Shown here piece after piece: positions 11,667-22,075 of a stretch of 64,000 nucleotides of DNA. The position numbers and the translations under genes are program-made. The first letter of the stretch is position 1, and every line of letters begins with the position of its first letter. Origin of the DNA: Halictus rubicundus (Eukaryota > Arthropoda > Insecta > Hymenoptera > Halictidae); the NCBI RefSeq assembly GCF_050948215.1, contig NC_135161.1:2266830-2330829 (forward strand), in the 5' to 3' direction. The notes beneath the pieces were generated by a model, which saw nothing but the letters and a program-made list of their open reading frames with translations, searched no databases and was not told the DNA's origin.

Positions 11667-13177
11667 AGAAGGTCTAAGGATAGTAAGATAGATGAAGAAG
11701 GTAGAAGGCTAATACATACATACATCTGACTGAGGACAGGGGTGATAGAATTTTCTGAATGCTAATATGGTGGAATGCTAATGCTGAATGCCAATATCTA
11801 TTTACCAAAGTGTAAAATCTTCGTCGAAAATTGGCAGTAAGTGTTGAAGCTCCTGCAGTTCTGTCGATTTCTTTTTTAAATATTAGAAAATACCATTGAC
11901 GATGAAAGCCATGCGTTCGTATATATTCCACGGTTAAATACATACACTGTGTGACAAAAAGATTTTCGGGTACCCGCACATCCTTGATAAACACCCATGG
12001 TGAATTCAAATTCTCTCTGGTATCGAGTAGAGGAGACATAAGCGAATGTCTTTATGTCCTTTTATTCTCGACGCGGACGCATGAAACCGAAATAAACTTT
12101 CGAGAAAACTTTCAAGAGGTTGGGTTACGAGACCGTTTTCATTCAATTGAAGTAAATGTGCACATTTGAAAGAATGGCCAGCGTCGATGGCGCGCACGTT
12201 GTTCTTCATCCCCCAGCGGAAACGTTCCGCGGGAAGATGCTGTCCAGTTTGCAGACACCGAGGGTTACAGTCGTATTTTACGTCATTTCATTGTATAATC
12301 GGGGACGCTGAGCGGGTGGCTACGCGGGTGTAGCTGTATGCAAAAACCACATACGAACGCGCGCAATAGTAATTTCTGGTATCACTTAGTGCTTGTATCC
12401 GAGCACATCATTTTCCATTTTATTGGGACATCCTTTACGGTACAGTACCGCGATCGGGCAATCACTTTGAAGCTGAGAACGCCGGTGTGTGAATACGCAG
12501 TATTTGCTTCTGCTACATACATAGCACAGGGGTTGAACAAAATTAAACTAGTACAAATATTAAGAAAATTCTGTATTAATATATTTTTGCTAATTTATTT
12601 GTTTAACCCTCCGCGAACTAGGTGAATAAAAGTTACTCCCTAAACCAGGTGGGGTTAATTTTAACCCAACCATTATCTATCTGCAAATACATTTTCTTTG
12701 TTATTGAATTAATTAGATCGTATGCTCCTTCTCAGGTTATTGAGTGACCACAGTGTATTCGCAACAATGATGGTTCAATGTGGTAGTTCTAAATAAGATG
12801 GTATAGTCCAATAACCTTCAGGAATGCTAATGTTTTAGCACAAGAATTTTCATCTTGTAGCGCTTTACCTAGATCAACTATTCTATATTGTGTTCTTTCA
12901 ACTTGATATTTGGGACATTGGGTTAAAATATGTTCCATAGTTGGGCTTGATTTGTCGATGAGAAAAGAATGTGTTAGGCTGGCATGCCCTATTCGTAGGT
13001 CTAGTCACTATTGTTTGGTCTCTTCTGTTCATATGATCTGCTGGACTGATATCATATACATATGTATATTATCGCAAATTTTATGCAAGGCAGTAGAATT
13101 TTTCCAGTCTTCATCCCATAGGTTTGTTAAGGCTTGAAAGAGATTATTTGTGGAGGTCTTTGTGAAATATAGATACA
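11667..13177. other. Unassigned DNA, partly GC-richer at 12170-12540
   Basis: No gene is recognised. The 12170-12540 part (for example GAAACGTTCCGCGGGAAGAT, CTACGCGGGTGTAGCTG) is GC-richer and less repetitive than its surroundings, so it could hold a regulatory element or a diverged exon. No frame in it resembles a known protein. TTTAACCCTCCGCGAACTAG at about 12602 looks like a TTAA-type transposon end but has no partner nearby. Confidence 0.4.
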
Positions 13178-13179
13178 TA

Positions 13180-14100
13180 CAGTGAAATCTCTTTGCGTGT
13201 CAGTGCCAACCTCACGTTTCCAAGTCAGTGGAACACCTCACATCACCGCGGTGAGTGGCCGAATCTCGAGAGCCGTCGCGGCCACAACATTGTCGGCTAT
13301 ATCGGTGTGAGACCAGAAGACCACTACTAATCCAATTACAAAACTTCTTTATTTTTCGTTATTTTTTTATGAAACTTTTACCAACATATTCGTGGCATCT
13401 TTCTGATTAAAATGAAACCAAATATGATATAATTCCGATGATATTTATGTGTGTAATGAACGATGAAAGTTACTTCCCATTACAATTACATTAACGGAAA
13501 ATTAGTGTAAATGTGATCCGAATTATATCGCGTTTGATATCATTTTAATCAGAAAAATGCCACAAATATATTGGTGAAAATCTCATAAAAAAATAATTAA
13601 TAATGAAGAAGTTAAATTTTCCATTTAAAGGCCTGCGCTCACGCGAGTTTTGATCTGTGCCGGCGGTCGCGACTCTTCGCGGCTCTTTCCATCCCATACG
13701 CTGTCCTTCTCTGTGTTCGAAACTTTTATCGCTTGTTACACAAGTAAATATCATCGGAATTATATCATATTTGGTTTTAGATTTGGAATATGTTGGTAAA
13801 AGTTTCATAAAAAACTAACGAAAAATAATGAAGTTTTGTAATTGGATTAGTAGTGGTCTTCTGGTCTCACACCGATATAGCCAACAATGTGTGGCCTACT
13901 CCTCGGCGACGACGGTTCTCGAGCTTCGCTGTCCGCTTCTCCGTGCAACATTATATCGGAGACGGATATTCCTTCCGTTTGAACGTCAGTCATGTTTGTA
14001 TGTCATGACTTTCACGCGGGATGACTCTTAGGTTTCCTGTGTATTTCAAGTGGGACGCTCGGCGAGAACCACCGATTTCGTATGAGTGTCAGTGCTTCTT
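13180..14100 (-). mobile_element. TA-type MITE (same family as 26261-26527), interrupted
   Basis: The block 13180-13243 begins TACAGTGAAATCTC, then GTCAGTGCCAACCTCACG and CAAGTCAGTGGAAC. It is homologous, in reverse orientation, to the right end of the complete copy at 26261-26527. The rest of the same MITE resumes at about 13946 (ACATTATATCGGAGA) and runs to about 14100 (CTCTTAGGTTTCC, TATTTCAAG, GACGCTCGGCGAGAACC). A family B foldback fills the gap. The far terminus is missing and is replaced by a different MITE starting at 14116. Confidence 0.75.
13244..13945. mobile_element. Foldback family B, complete copy
   Basis: Two arms of about 102 bp (13290-13391 and 13786-13887) are near-identical inverted repeats. 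They run from TTGTCGGCTATATCGGTGTG through ACTACTAATCCAATTACAAA to ACCAACATATTC. The outer segments, down to CACCGCGGTGAGTGG on the left and TCTCCGTGC on the right, are a weaker continuation of the arms. The centre is AT-rich with further internal inverted similarity (ATGATATAATTCCGATGATATTT and its inverse). No coding region is present. It lies inside a TA-type MITE, so it is the younger insertion. Confidence 0.75.
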
Positions 14101-14115
14101 CATTATCCCTGTATG

Positions 14116-14247
14116 CATACTTGCCAGATCAAGACTTGTTCCCCTATTCTAATTTCCCGTTCTACCGCGCTATTCCCCCATTCTTCCGCCCGAAGCACGG
14201 TCCGATCTCGTGACGGGTTTCGTCTCTGACGTGCATACTCCGGTACT

Positions 14248-14324
<77 letters not shown>

Positions 14325-14684
14325 GTTGGTTTTGGGAAGCAAGGTATTTACTTATTTAGAAAGAAAAAAAAACACAGATATGATCATGAACGATATTTGA
14401 TCGATGTTTCCTCTACTAAGGCTAGGCTTTTACTGAACGACTTCGGCAGCTCGTCGATACATTGGAGAAAAATAAAACATCTGAATGGGACACGTCGGCG
14501 GACCAAAAAGAAGCGCGGCTCTGTCTTTGATTCGATACCTAAAGACACCGCGAGATACAATGTAACGAGATACATATACAACAGTTAATGGAACCGTATT
14601 ATAGATATAATTTCTGTACAAATATCTATAAGAAACTTTTCCCCCTCAATTCGTGCTCGCTCCCTTCATCGGGCGAAACTTTGC
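14116..14684 (+). mobile_element. CATAGTCGCC MITE, copy A, expanded and interrupted
   Basis: The left end (CATACTTGCCAGATCAAGAC, from 14116) and the body (CTAATTTCCC, TCTACCGCGCTATTCCCCC, CGTGACGGGTTTCGTCTCTG) match the other copies. After the AG run, about 315 bp of unrelated sequence intervene. The right-end body (TTCCCCCTCAATTCGTGCTC, TTCATCGGGCGA) then appears at 14636-14684. The right terminus is mutated and I find no matching 8-bp flanks. Confidence 0.6.
14251..14320. repeat. (AG)35 microsatellite
   Basis: This is a perfect 70-bp AG dinucleotide run. It starts exactly where the other copies of the surrounding MITE have a short GCAGAGAGAG motif, so it arose by expansion inside the element. 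The same happened at 57691-57740. Confidence 0.95.
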
Positions 14685-14810
14685 CGAGCGATAGTTCTAG
14701 TAGAGGTGCTCCATTCTTTGTAGTGTGCCGAACGTAGCGAAGGATAGCAATTGAAAAAAAAAAGAGGGACTGAGCTTCGACGCTTCGACTCTCTGCCCCT
14801 CTATCACGCC
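14321..14810. other. Unassigned sequence within and after MITE copy A
   Basis: The 315 bp between the AG run and the MITE's right-end body match nothing else in the window and are probably a later insertion or rearrangement. Frames such as 14397-14588 are open on both strands but not recognisable. After 14684 the sequence is low-complexity up to the next repeat. Confidence 0.4.
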
Positions 14811-15110
14811 TGAAACTTGAATCGCTTATTACACAAGTAATTATAATCCTGACTGTTCGTGTTTGGTGGCATTTTAATTTAAAAAAAAAACGAGGCGAAT
14901 ACGAAAAATTTTATAAAAAAAATTTAGAAAATTTGCAATCTTGCTTCGATTGCATTAGTGTGAGTATCACCGACACTCGAACCCTCGTTGGATGGGTCGT
15001 CGAGCGTGTTTACGGCTTGACTGGTTCCAGGGGATATCCCCCCCCCCCTCAGTGGTGGGGATAAAATGTTGACAGTTACGGTAGAGACCTTTGCGATAGT
15101 TACCGAGATA
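14811..15110. repeat. Family B-related copy, opposite to 8111-8345
   Basis: The segment contains TCGCTTATTACACAAGTAAT, GTGTTTGGTGGCATTTTAAT, and a C-rich GGGATATCCCCCCCCCCTCAG section followed by GTAGAGACCTTTGCGATAG. Its reverse complement aligns with 8111-8345. Family B cores at 4550 and 49430 share the first motif. Confidence 0.55.
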
Positions 15111-16530
15111 ATACTGTACTTTTCAGTTTCGTGAGTTTTCTTCTAACAAAAGATGGCGAATCTGAGTTGGAATTCGAAGATTTGAAGGTTGACAAGTAGT
15201 GTTCTTGATTGCGTGTTTAGTATTTTTCTGGATTGTTTCGCGTTCGGGGTTCTTTCCCGAAGCGCGGTTCGAATTCTTCTGATTTTCTTCTGTTTTCACG
15301 AAATTAGGAAGATTTGGGAATAGGAGAATATGGCGGTAGAGAGGCGAAAAATATTTGAGCCTTAATGAATCGTATCGCGGTCGGGAAGTTGCAGGTTTCT
15401 ACGTCATAATAAACGCAGTCATACTATTAACAGAAACTTCGGTGTGAATAACAGCGGATCTTTATGCAAAATAAGTATTTTCTACCAGAACGAACTGAAG
15501 TGAAATAAAATTTTATTTTCTTTCTTAATGTTTAATAGGTCGAAAATAATATAACTGTTTTTTTTTTAATTATATAAAGAAATTTGAATTTTAAATGGTC
15601 TAGTGACGTTAGGGTTATCCTGTAGTAGCATAATGGTGAAGTGTGAAATGTGAAAATTTCAGCGGTTCGACAAAACAGTTCAACACTATTAGGGTACAAC
15701 AGTTATCTTTCCACTGGGTCCACTTACAATTAATTAATATTCAAATTAGAAAAATTGTAGGTGATAATGGGTAATACGTAATACAAATGATTCATTCCAC
15801 GCATCGTGGACCACCGTCGCTACACGTGCCATTAGGAACATGTACGTTTAATTGGTTGTTAATTTTTGTAATAACGTTGTGTCTTTCGTTTCTTGAACGA
15901 CGGATGCTAACTTTGAAACTGAGATAACGCGATTTAGGCAAACATTGATGTTTCTATTCAGTAGGTATTGTGTAATCAGATTACATGTTACGTGTAATCA
16001 GAGATCACGTGTTGCCACGTGTCGACGAGACTTGCCAATTGGAACGCTTTTGTTCAGGATCATAAGGGGTGAGCATGCTAGTCAATGTGACTCGAGGATC
16101 ACCCAACCGAATGATTTTATCGTTAATGAATAGATTATGGATGGTTACGTACCCCCTCGTGCTTATGTAGAATACTTTTGCAGAGGTCAAAATCACAATA
16201 CTCGTTCTTCATTTTTTCAACTGAATTTGTGTCTTCGTGTCAACATGGCACAATGTCAAAATATCAATATAATCGAAAGATAAATGTTAACTCCGCAAAT
16301 TATTAATAAATTCTTAATAAGGATAAGTTCAGAATATAATTATTCGCAGCGTTCAAAAGCATTGGAACTATGTGTCTACAAAACATACAATTTATTTCGA
16401 ATCTGTAGAAAAAGTATCAACTGACACGAGAAATGGATTAGTGTCAAGAAACGAAATTGAGTCGACAAAAAAGAGTAACGTAAAAAAAGTTTACCTATCA
16501 TGTGTCCTCCTTCGCTGCTCGGGGCTAACT
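15111..16530. other. Unassigned DNA
   Basis: No gene or bounded element is recognised. The region is AT-rich with poly-T tracts. A moderately GC-balanced part at 15960-16150 has open frames on both strands (15945-16133 plus, 16005-16196 minus) with no recognisable product. Confidence 0.4.
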
Positions 16531-16543
16531 CATAGTCGCCAGA
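16531..16543 (+). repeat. Solitary CATAGTCGCCAGA terminus
   Basis: Thirteen bases identical to the terminal inverted repeat of the CATAGTCGCC MITE family stand directly next to the repeat starting at 16544, with no MITE body. The paralogous locus near 45470 lacks these bases (CTGCTCGGTAACACAATG). It may be a remnant left by deletion or excision, or a chance match. Confidence 0.35.
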
Positions 16544-16731
16544 CACAATGACGCATGCATTTGTTTGTAAAGATGCGCGTACTTTCAAAACTACAATCAA
16601 CAATCAACTACACAAATTGTTTTGTAATTTCTATTTGCTTAACTACACAAATCGTTTTGTAATTTCTATGTGCTTTATTTTTGATATTAGTATTTTTACT
16701 GCCAATCCGCGACAAATTTTCGAAGTTTTAA
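16544..16731 (+). repeat. Interspersed repeat shared with 45478-45640, copy 1
   Basis: It starts CACAATGACGCATGCAT and includes GCGTACTTTCAAAA and TACTGCCAATCCGCGACAAA, all shared with 45478-45640. In this copy a 35-bp block (ACTACACAAATTGTTTTGTA...) is tandemly duplicated; the other copy has it once. Class unknown. Confidence 0.65.
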
Positions 16732-16734
16732 ACA

Positions 16735-18100
16735 AAGGGTATAGTCGGATAAGGTGGTCAAAAGTGCCCTTGAGTCGAATTACAGTGACTCCCACTAATA
16801 TTCGGACGCTTTTAAAAATCGTACATTTTTGTTAATATTGCTACATAAAGTGAAAAAAATTTGTTACAAAAATTGCAATTAGTCGAAATTGCAGAGAAAA
16901 TACTAAAAGTTGTATTTTGCAACTTTTTTTACAAGATTGTAACACCGGCGTCGTCCAACGCAACGGTCGCTCGCCGACTACAGAACAAAATTTTATTCTA
17001 TATTTTTTATGAATATCTTAGCATGTACGAGAGTCGTTTAGTAATGTTTTACACTTGTCTCATTGTTCCGTTAGCTCTTTTATGACCTCTTTCTTCACTA
17101 TTTTTTCTAAAGAATTCTTTGTCACGAAATTATTCACAATAATGCCAGTCAATTTTGGGTTGTTGAGAGGGCTGTTTTCGAAAAGAACACTTTTTGAGAG
17201 GACTTGTAATATGACATTGTTAAGTAACTAATGGAGCTCCCGGACAACTCACGGTTTTAAAGTGCTGCACTTTTTTTTAAGGTAGGTTTAAATTTAACAA
17301 TTAAAAATGTTTAAATAATAGCACCGTTCGATTGAACGACGTTGTAGCTAATAGCTTGTCGACATTGTAAGTGTCGATAGTTCAACAGACCGGTTACGCA
17401 ATAAATTAATTAGTATCGTATCACAACATATGTAAGTATTTACGTATCCCGTAAAAAACGGCTAAAAAATTAAAGCTGACAAATGATTGCGATTTGGTTA
17501 GCTACACTGAAAGGAAAAATGTTGCGAACCTATTAGTTGAAGACAAATATCACCAGGTGAATGAAACACGGCCGACAGTATATGTAATTAGTTTTTTCGT
17601 CATTTTGGTAATAGGGGTAATGGAAGAGCAGATAAGTAAAACACGCGAGTCGTATGACGCATACTTCGACGAGAAAACAATTTACAAATTACTCGATTGC
17701 GTGAAGGTAATCGTGGTCGGCGTACAGTCTGTAAAAAAATGTCCGCATACACACTTTGAAACGGAAAAACTTTTTCTTGAAACCAGTTTTGATGACTTGA
17801 ATTTTTTCTCGAATGCTAGATGGACCAGTTTACTAGACAATGTATACAAGGATTTCCGAAAATATTGAATTTGATTGGAATTGCGAAAGAAATAGTCAAG
17901 GTCGGCTTTTACCATTTTTTTTATCTGTGTCTTTAACGAAAATCGAAAAACTACGTCTCACAGGTTTACACCAGTTGTATATGTAGATGCGTAAAACTTT
18001 CATTGAAATTGGTCGACGCAGAAACAATACCTTGCTTGTTTCTTGTTTTTTTGTTAAGAGTATTTCGATTTACTACAGTTATAAGACAAGAGCCATAAAA
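16735..18100. other. Repeat termini followed by unassigned DNA
   Basis: AAAGGGTATAGTCGGATAAG at 16736 is a family D terminus running to about 16781. There it is cut by TACAGTGACTCCCACTAAT, which resembles a Tc1/mariner-type end. Another such end, in reverse, is near 24509-24537. Downstream, 17494-17868 is an open frame of 124 codons whose product is not recognised and shows no domain; composition alone could explain it. Part of 17870-17930 resembles 35300-35350. Confidence 0.4.
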
Positions 18101-18103
18101 AAG

Positions 18104-18398
18104 TGTATAAAAATTATATGTCACGACCACCATAGCGTGATTCTACACCTCCGGATCGGTGGAGATCTGTGAAAAAAATGCACCGCAAAATTCACCTTGA
18201 CCTCGAAAATTCAGGTCAAAGTGTCGAAAAATTTGAGCGATGAGTACTATACGATGCAATAAAAAAAAATTTTTCGACACTTTGACTTTGATTTCCAAGG
18301 TCAAGGTGAATTTTGCGGTGCATTTTTTAAACAGATTTTCACCGATCCAGAGGTGTAGAATCACGCTATGGTGGTCGTGACATATAATTTTTATACAA
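18104..18398. mobile_element. Foldback family E, complete copy
   Basis: Arms at 18104-18234 and 18264-18398 are inverted repeats of about 130 bp. They include TGTATAAAAATTATATGTCACGA, CACCATAGCGTGATTCTACA, TGCACCGCAAAATTCACCTT and GTCAAAGTGTCGAAAAATTT. The loop is only about 30 bp, so the sequence would fold into a long hairpin. Single-arm relatives lie at 21940-22075 and 61850-61980. The right end reads CAACCTGTACA, a degenerate form of the ACAGGGTGTCCC-class terminus. Confidence 0.85.
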
Positions 18399-18493
18399 CC
18401 TGTACATCTACACTCCCCAGGAGTTTGGTGGGGAGGAACCAGGAGTAGGGAGAGGAGTCCTCTGCGGCTCGCAAGCCGCAAGTTGCTCAGACC

Positions 18494-18689
18494 CATAGTC
18501 GCTAAATCGAGACTTGTTCCCTCACTCTAATTTCCCCTTTCACCAAGCTGCCACCACGGCCCGGTCACGTGACGCGTTTCGTCTCTGTCGTGCATCTGTC
18601 ACAATGTCACGTGACTAACCTGATACTGGCAGAGAGAGGGTAGCTTTTTCCCCTCAATTCGTGCTACCTCTCCTCATCTGGCGACTATG
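18494..18689 (+). mobile_element. CATAGTCGCC MITE, copy B
   Basis: The element runs from CATAGTCGCTAAAT to ATCTGGCGACTATG (196 bp). The flanking octamers are CTCAGACC (18486-18493) and CCCAGGCC (18690-18697), identical at six of eight positions, consistent with an aged 8-bp target duplication. An 8-bp duplication suits hAT, P or Merlin-type transposases. The body carries TCACGTGACGCGTTTCGTCT, which recurs in the other copies. Noncoding. Confidence 0.85.
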
Positions 18690-18697
18690 CCCAGGCC

Positions 18698-20028
18698 TGA
18701 TGTACATATATGTATACATATGTCTAGGTACAATTGATGTTAATCCACAAAACGAATTTTTGTACACTTTCATTACAAACTACGATAAAAAGCTATAAAA
18801 TCAGTATTTAATATTTTCTCGCAGTTCCAGCTAATAACAATTTCCTCAACAAATTTTTACACATGTAGTAAACTAATACTGTCAAATTCTTGAAAAAAAT
18901 CGTCGTTTTCCTTTAAAATTCACCTTTGAAAATGTCACTCCACTTTAAAGGGTCTACGGAGACTTTTTTGGCTGACTATACGGGCGAGCCTGAAAAATAG
19001 TATCAATAACCTCTACTTGTATTGATATATAATCACGTGAACAGAACCGATAAGTTTAATGATCTCGACAGGACGCTACACAATACTATTACCCCGTAAT
19101 TTTGAATTCGTAAATCATTATAAAGTGGAAGTTTTGTAAACAATTAAGGTTTATCTGAGTGTTATTGTTGCCAAATCTTTTAATAGACGGAATAAGAATT
19201 TTCTCGAAGGTTATTCTTGTAATTTAATTTGTAAATATGAATTCGCGACAATATTTACCATTTATTTATAGATAAATTACGCATTTCGAAGGGGGTGTGA
19301 TGGCAAGGTTAAGCAAAAATGCAAAAAATTAATAATTATATATTTTATTTAAGTTTCTATGAATCAACATCGAATTATAAGTTAACACTTTAGTCTTTGG
19401 TACATATTTTGAGCAACATTTGAATAAGAAATTCAAAGTTGTTGAACTCTAAAAGAAAAATAGTGAAAAACTATCTTTCCCCTACCAGAGGGTATAACGG
19501 GCTACCTAAAATGAGACAAGATGGTTCCTCTAAATATATCCACAATGGATGCAAATATGAATTTCAACGACCACACGGTTGGCATGCAACCCAATCTTCG
19601 GTGGATTGTAAATACGGTTCATTGCGATACAAACATTTGCAATCTTCGAAATCTAGGGATTTCTCTACTGCTTTTTTTTTTGTTAACCATTTTCCTCGGG
19701 TGGGGTCGAGAATGACTCGAAGGGATAGCTCCATAAAAATTCTGGGCCCAAGGGTTTTTCGCATTTAAAATTCCCCGATAGCTCTGAGTCATATGTATGT
19801 GGATGTTTACAACAGCACGTTTTGCACGAAAAACGTACCCTAAAATAAATTAGCTTGTAGAGACCAGACTCCGAAACTAATCTAGGAACGGTTGAAATTA
19901 CCACTTGCAAAACTTCCTCTAAAATAGCTGAATTCAGTCGCCCGTGTCGTAAACGTTCCTACATAAAATTTGGAAAACCTAGGGTAAGGGATCCAATTAC
20001 TGTGGGGGTGCCATTTACAGTGCCTATA
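18698..20028. other. Unassigned DNA with one repeat end
   Basis: Most of the stretch is unassigned. GGGTAAGGGATCCAATTACTG at 19982 recurs at 58323 (GGGTAAGGGACCCAATTACTG) and is probably the end of another MITE. Overlapping open frames on both strands at 19439-19910 encode nothing recognisable. Confidence 0.4.
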
Positions 20029-20185
20029 TTAACCTTTTGCACTCGAAGCTATTTTAACTCCAAAATGAAACATTTCTTCCGACCTAGGATATTGCCCTTC
20101 TATAGATTTTTTTTTCATGTTCTACATACGAAAATGGTGCAACTTACTCGTACAATACCGAAATGTTTAGTAATTTATTAAACAC

Positions 20186-20430
20186 AAACAAAGGCTATAG
20201 CCGGTTTTGGGGGCCAAATCTGCCCTGGAAGGGATTTTATTCCAATTTGCGCCATTCGATAGCCTACCAAAAAAGATACCTTTCAGCCAAGTTTTAGCCC
20301 TATAGCTCACCTGTAAGGGTAGTTATAGAGGAAAAACGAAAATCCAGTTTTTGGCCCGTTTTCCCCATTTAATGACAATTTAAAATTCTGAAAAAAATCT
20401 GACACATTTCGGACACCAAACCACATACTT
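20186..20430 (+). repeat. Family D MITE copy nested in the TTAA element
   Basis: The block starts AAAGGCTATAGCCGGTTTTG, then TCTGCCCTGGAAGG, CATTCGATAGCC, TTTTGGCCCGTTTTCCCC and ends near TCTGACACATTTC. This order matches the reverse complement of 7411-7682, though strongly diverged. Noncoding. Confidence 0.6.
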
Positions 20431-20639
20431 TGAGTCGTTTTCAAAATCGAACGATAATACCTATAATGCTTTCTGGATCTTTCCTACCCAAGGTCCCACG
20501 AAGGTCATTGTATAATATGTCATTGAAGAGGTCTTCACCCCTACTATTAGTTCGCGATAAAAAAAATATATAGTTCCATTGAAAAAAAATTTATGACCTT
20601 GATACCTTGAAAACAATGACCTTGAAAAAAGTTTTTTCC

Positions 20640-20752
20640 TAATCATTATATTGCCCCTTCGATTTGGTTAATATTGCCCTATAACGTTTTTTTCTATTAC
20701 TAACACTAAGCGAGATATTCAAGGTGGTCAAGTTAGCTGGGACACCGTGTAT
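20640..20752 (-). repeat. ACACGGTGTCCC-type terminus with body
   Basis: Read on the minus strand the element begins TACACGGTGTCCCAGCTAAC followed by TTGACCACCTTGAATATCTC. A similar body end (ATATTCAAGGTGGTCATGG) lies at 44550-44570. The far end of this copy is not clear; the sequence back to about 20461 may belong to it. Confidence 0.6.
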
Positions 20753-20821
20753 AGTATGTGTAAGTGGTATAATAAGTACTGGTATTGTATTAGGATAAAC
20801 AAATTAGGAAAGTTTGATTGA

Positions 20822-20907
20822 TAAAAAAAATGTTCATCAACAAGGAATCGAACCCTGATCAATGCCGTACCATTCCGGTACACTGCCACACCGCTGCTTC
20901 GTAACGT
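20822..20907 (-). ncRNA. tRNA-like sequence with B-box and T8 run
   Basis: On the minus strand the sequence has a full B-box (GGTTCGATTCC) inside a 5-bp T-arm (CAGGG/CCTTG). It is preceded by an A-box-like GTGGCAGTGTACCGG and followed about 12 bases later by eight T residues, an RNA polymerase III terminator. Acceptor strands do not pair and there is no room for a normal anticodon arm, so it is not a working tRNA. It may be a SINE head or a decayed tRNA gene. Transcription is inferred only. Confidence 0.4.
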
Positions 20908-21485
20908 TGTGAGCTAAATTGACATTTTACGGTGTTTACGAGCGTCTCAAAAACTATTCAGTATCAATCCCTATAATATTATATATTCGTTAAAAGGAGA
21001 ACGAGATCTATAATTCTACAAAGTTTCAATCGAATCTGTGACCCCTTGGGGTTGCGCTCTCCTTGTGAGCAATCTAAGATAAAATTGTTCGTTTCGTCAC
21101 GTGTTTTCGCTGACCTGGATCAGCTATCTTATACATAAACCATATTGTCTTTGGATGGATTCCAAAAAATTCCTAAACTCTTCTTGGTATCGGAAATGTC
21201 TAAACAAAGGGATTTCTCATCCTTACCAAAATTTAAACCTCGACACAATCCCTTATCATTGGTATAGCCATTTGCACAAGTGAAATGCCCCTAATTTGAC
21301 TAAAGATATTACATAACCTTTAGAACTCGAATGGCGACTGTAAGGTGTCACTGAAAATTGCTGTATCATTATTCAAAATATTTTTGACATTATTAAGTTT
21401 GTTTGTATTTAATAAATTACTGAACACCAGTATTGTACGAGTGAAATGTTTCGTTTTGGAGTTAAAATGCTTTGAGTGCAAAGGG

Positions 21486-21873
21486 TTAATTCATTGCGCA
21501 ATTTAAATGCCGAATCAAGGTCGGACACTCCGGTTAAAATAGTGTCAACATAAAAATCGCGTTTAAAAGCCTTGGCAGCTAAGTGAAATCTCTTACCCTC
21601 CTCGTCGGCACGTTATTGTAGACAACAAACTGCCAAAAATGGAGCAGATGCTGTATCATAGGTCACAGTGTTCAGTTGATACTTTTTGGTCGGTTGGTCA
21701 CATGAATTCCGCCATTGAAGTTTCTGATAACAAGTATTTTCAGAAAGCATGATAATCTGCCAGGACATTTTTTTAATGTCACGAGTCAAGATAAATTTGT
21801 GAGAACGACATCTAAGCAGAATAGTAAACAGCGTGTTTTGGGTGGTTGGGCTAGTTAAAGGAGAACAGTTCAT
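21486..21873 (-). pseudogene. BEL/Pao retrotransposon reverse transcriptase relic
   Basis: The minus-strand frame 21613-21873 encodes a stretch with LFTILLRCRSHKFILT, DIKKM, LQWRNS and LNTVTYDTASAPFLAVCCLQ. These correspond to the BEL/Pao polymerase region just before the catalytic Y-x-DD box. Beyond the stop at 21610 the same homology continues (RADEEGKRFHLAAKAFKRDF, then YVDTILTGV, with the catalytic DD replaced by DT) to the TTAA where the piggyBac-like element inserted. The relic is thus cut by a transposon, has stop codons and a mutated active site, and lacks protease, integrase and LTRs nearby. It is dead. Confidence 0.8.
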
Positions 21874-21939
21874 TTTTGACCAAAGTTCATTCTTGTTCCT
21901 TTGTTCCTCTCGATGAGTAGAATACGATACAATCCCAGC

Positions 21940-22075
21940 ACAATTTGACCTTGAAAAAGTCGGTCAAGGTCAATATTTGTATCAAACTTTTTCGACAGAT
22001 CTTCACCGATCCTAAGGTGCAGAATCACGCTGTAACGGTGTTTACGCATAATTTCTTGACACCCTGTACATGTGT
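21940..22075 (+). repeat. Foldback family E, single-arm fragment
   Basis: The segment shares the arm order of family E: TTTGACCTTGAAAAAGTC, CTTTTTCGACAGATCTTCACC, GATCCTAAGGTGCAGAATCACGC, and ends TTGACACCCTGTAC. The partner arm is missing. Confidence 0.65.

Larger units (their letters stand above)
20029..21489. mobile_element. TTAA-flanked piggyBac-like nonautonomous element
   Basis: TTAA stands at both ends (20029-20032 and 21486-21489), followed by matching inverted repeats of about 43 bp starting CCTTTTGCACTCG on the left and CCCTTTGCACTCA on the right. A second inverted block (CTCGTACAATAC, AGTAATTTATTAAA, ACAAACAAA) continues the arms further in (about 20146-20192 and 21376-21440). TTAA duplication is the hallmark of piggyBac-type transposition. 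No transposase is present; the interior holds other repeats. On the right it interrupts a BEL/Pao reverse transcriptase relic. Confidence 0.8.

Noticed and set aside
14103..14342. Serine-leucine repeat protein frame
   Set aside because: It is the AG microsatellite read in frame. The same applies at 57674-57859.
17494..17868. 124-codon open frame on the plus strand
   Set aside because: The product matches no family I know, has no domain or splice context, and such lengths arise by chance in a 64-kb window.
20826..20905. Functional tRNA gene on the minus strand
   Set aside because: B-box and T-arm are good, but acceptor strands do not pair and the anticodon arm is missing; kept only as tRNA-like.
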